The position numbers were made by a program, and so were the translations under genes. The notes under the pieces were generated by a model. It was not told where the DNA came from, made no database searches, and worked only from the letters and a program-made list of their open reading frames with translations. Of a stretch of DNA of 64,000 nt, positions 63,383-64,000 are shown piece by piece (the first letter of the stretch is position 1; the number at the start of each line of letters is the position of its first letter). Source of the DNA: Branchiostoma floridae (lineage: Eukaryota; Chordata; Leptocardii; Amphioxiformes; Branchiostomatidae); contig NC_049993.1 of NCBI RefSeq assembly GCF_000003815.2, positions 1,667,275-1,731,274 of the forward strand. The letters run 5' to 3'.

Positions 63383-64000
63383 AAGATGTTGACTGACTGA
63401 ATCTTCTAGAAAAAATCGCTCTATAACAAACAACCTTTGACCCGATTTCTCCTGATATGACCATCCGTATGACGTAACAACGAAATCTGTCCTTACGCCA
63501 ACTATTACATAAAACCGTTCGTTCTGTACTGAGCAAGTTCTGACCGAAACAGCAAAGCTTAGACTCTATTAGTACCTTTAAGTTATAAACACAAATGTCT
63601 CAAGATTGGGCCAAAATGTTCGTGGAATAAAATATAGGATTGTCCAGAATTTTAGGTGGCACTACAACTGTATTCCCATTGTGTGTCCTCTATTGGAAAA
63701 CTCAACTCTGGCGTCTGCACTAGATATCAATTTGTTCATAGCCATGTTACAGTGGTCTGCCACTCTGGCACTCAACCAAATTGCGCAATTTCTGTGGCTC
63801 CTGAGGTATGAGCCTGACTTTGGCCACTAAATTAATGTTGACATGCACATTTTATGTATTAAGTCTATCGGTTCTTTGGAGGCTAGTGTATTGGTCTTGC
63901 CTCATACGTTGAAAAATCTAGCTGCATGTAAAGAACACAACACACTTATTGCGAAGAGCGGGGTTTACATCAGCAACAACAGGGATGTTTACGCCACCTT
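63383..64000. repeat. downstream part of 3.7-kb duplication, copy 2 (runs off window)
   Basis: Collinear with 59690-60290, including the highly conserved stretch at 63655-63830 and a later GTTTACATCAGCAACAACA segment. It continues past the right edge. Confidence 0.65.

Overview
The window looks like a stretch of an invertebrate animal genome. It has intron-containing genes with polyadenylation signals and no ribosome-binding sites, decayed LINEs, tRNA-derived SINE-like elements, many small inverted-repeat transposons, and a large tandem array of C2H2 zinc-finger genes. The style (short-range ZNF amplification, piggyBac, CR1/RTE-like LINE fragments, abundant MITEs) fits a cephalochordate such as Branchiostoma. 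That assignment is an inference from general character, not from a diagnostic gene.

Layout. (1) 1-1831: a piggyBac-type transposase, open at the left window edge. (2) 1.8-8 kb: AT-rich repeats, including a degenerate ~80-bp tandem array with one inverted block, a LINE relic, and a tRNA-like inverted pair. (3) 7.9-25.4 kb: ZNF array 1, four loci (A-D). Its proteins have a conserved ~65-residue N-terminal region I do not recognise, a linker with repeated psi-K-x-E (SUMO-type) motifs, and 5-6 C2H2 fingers. A is a pseudogene (nonsense codon, frameshift, LINE insertion); B, C and D are intact. (4) 25.4-27 kb: repeats and a LINE relic. (5) 27-57 kb: ZNF array 2, five loci (E-I), with a ~58-residue leader and alternating CGECGYRT / CDQCDYSA fingers. 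E, F, G and H are open although E, F and G are C-terminally truncated; I has two frameshifts. (6) 57-64 kb: repeats, then a ~3.7-kb tandem duplication carrying two 66-residue secreted peptide genes with a C-x-C-P-P-x-C-x-C core.

The ZNF loci fit together in a way the coding regions alone do not show. Upstream of each coding exon lies a non-coding first-exon-like module. It starts near GGGTAAT, contains a TGACCTTTRACCY (DR1-like) motif, and in eight loci ends in a splice-donor-like site. The coding exon starts just after a conserved acceptor, and a G-rich GTGGGGAGGGGGG-type motif follows the donor. Eight clear modules pair one-to-one with eight coding exons in both protein families; locus A has only a weak module. 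Both families therefore appear to share one ancestral 5' regulatory cassette.

The first introns have been invaded repeatedly. Three copies (introns of B, C and H) are one family of TIR transposon with perfect 9-bp target-site duplications, whose bodies are arrays of short palindromes built on CACTGG...CCAGTG. A fourth, distinct palindrome-array TIR element lies in the first intron of F. Because the loci are paralogous, empty sites are available inside the window, so several insertions (SINE, LINEs, TA-type MITEs, the 9-bp-TSD family, a hAT-like element) can be delimited to within a few bases.
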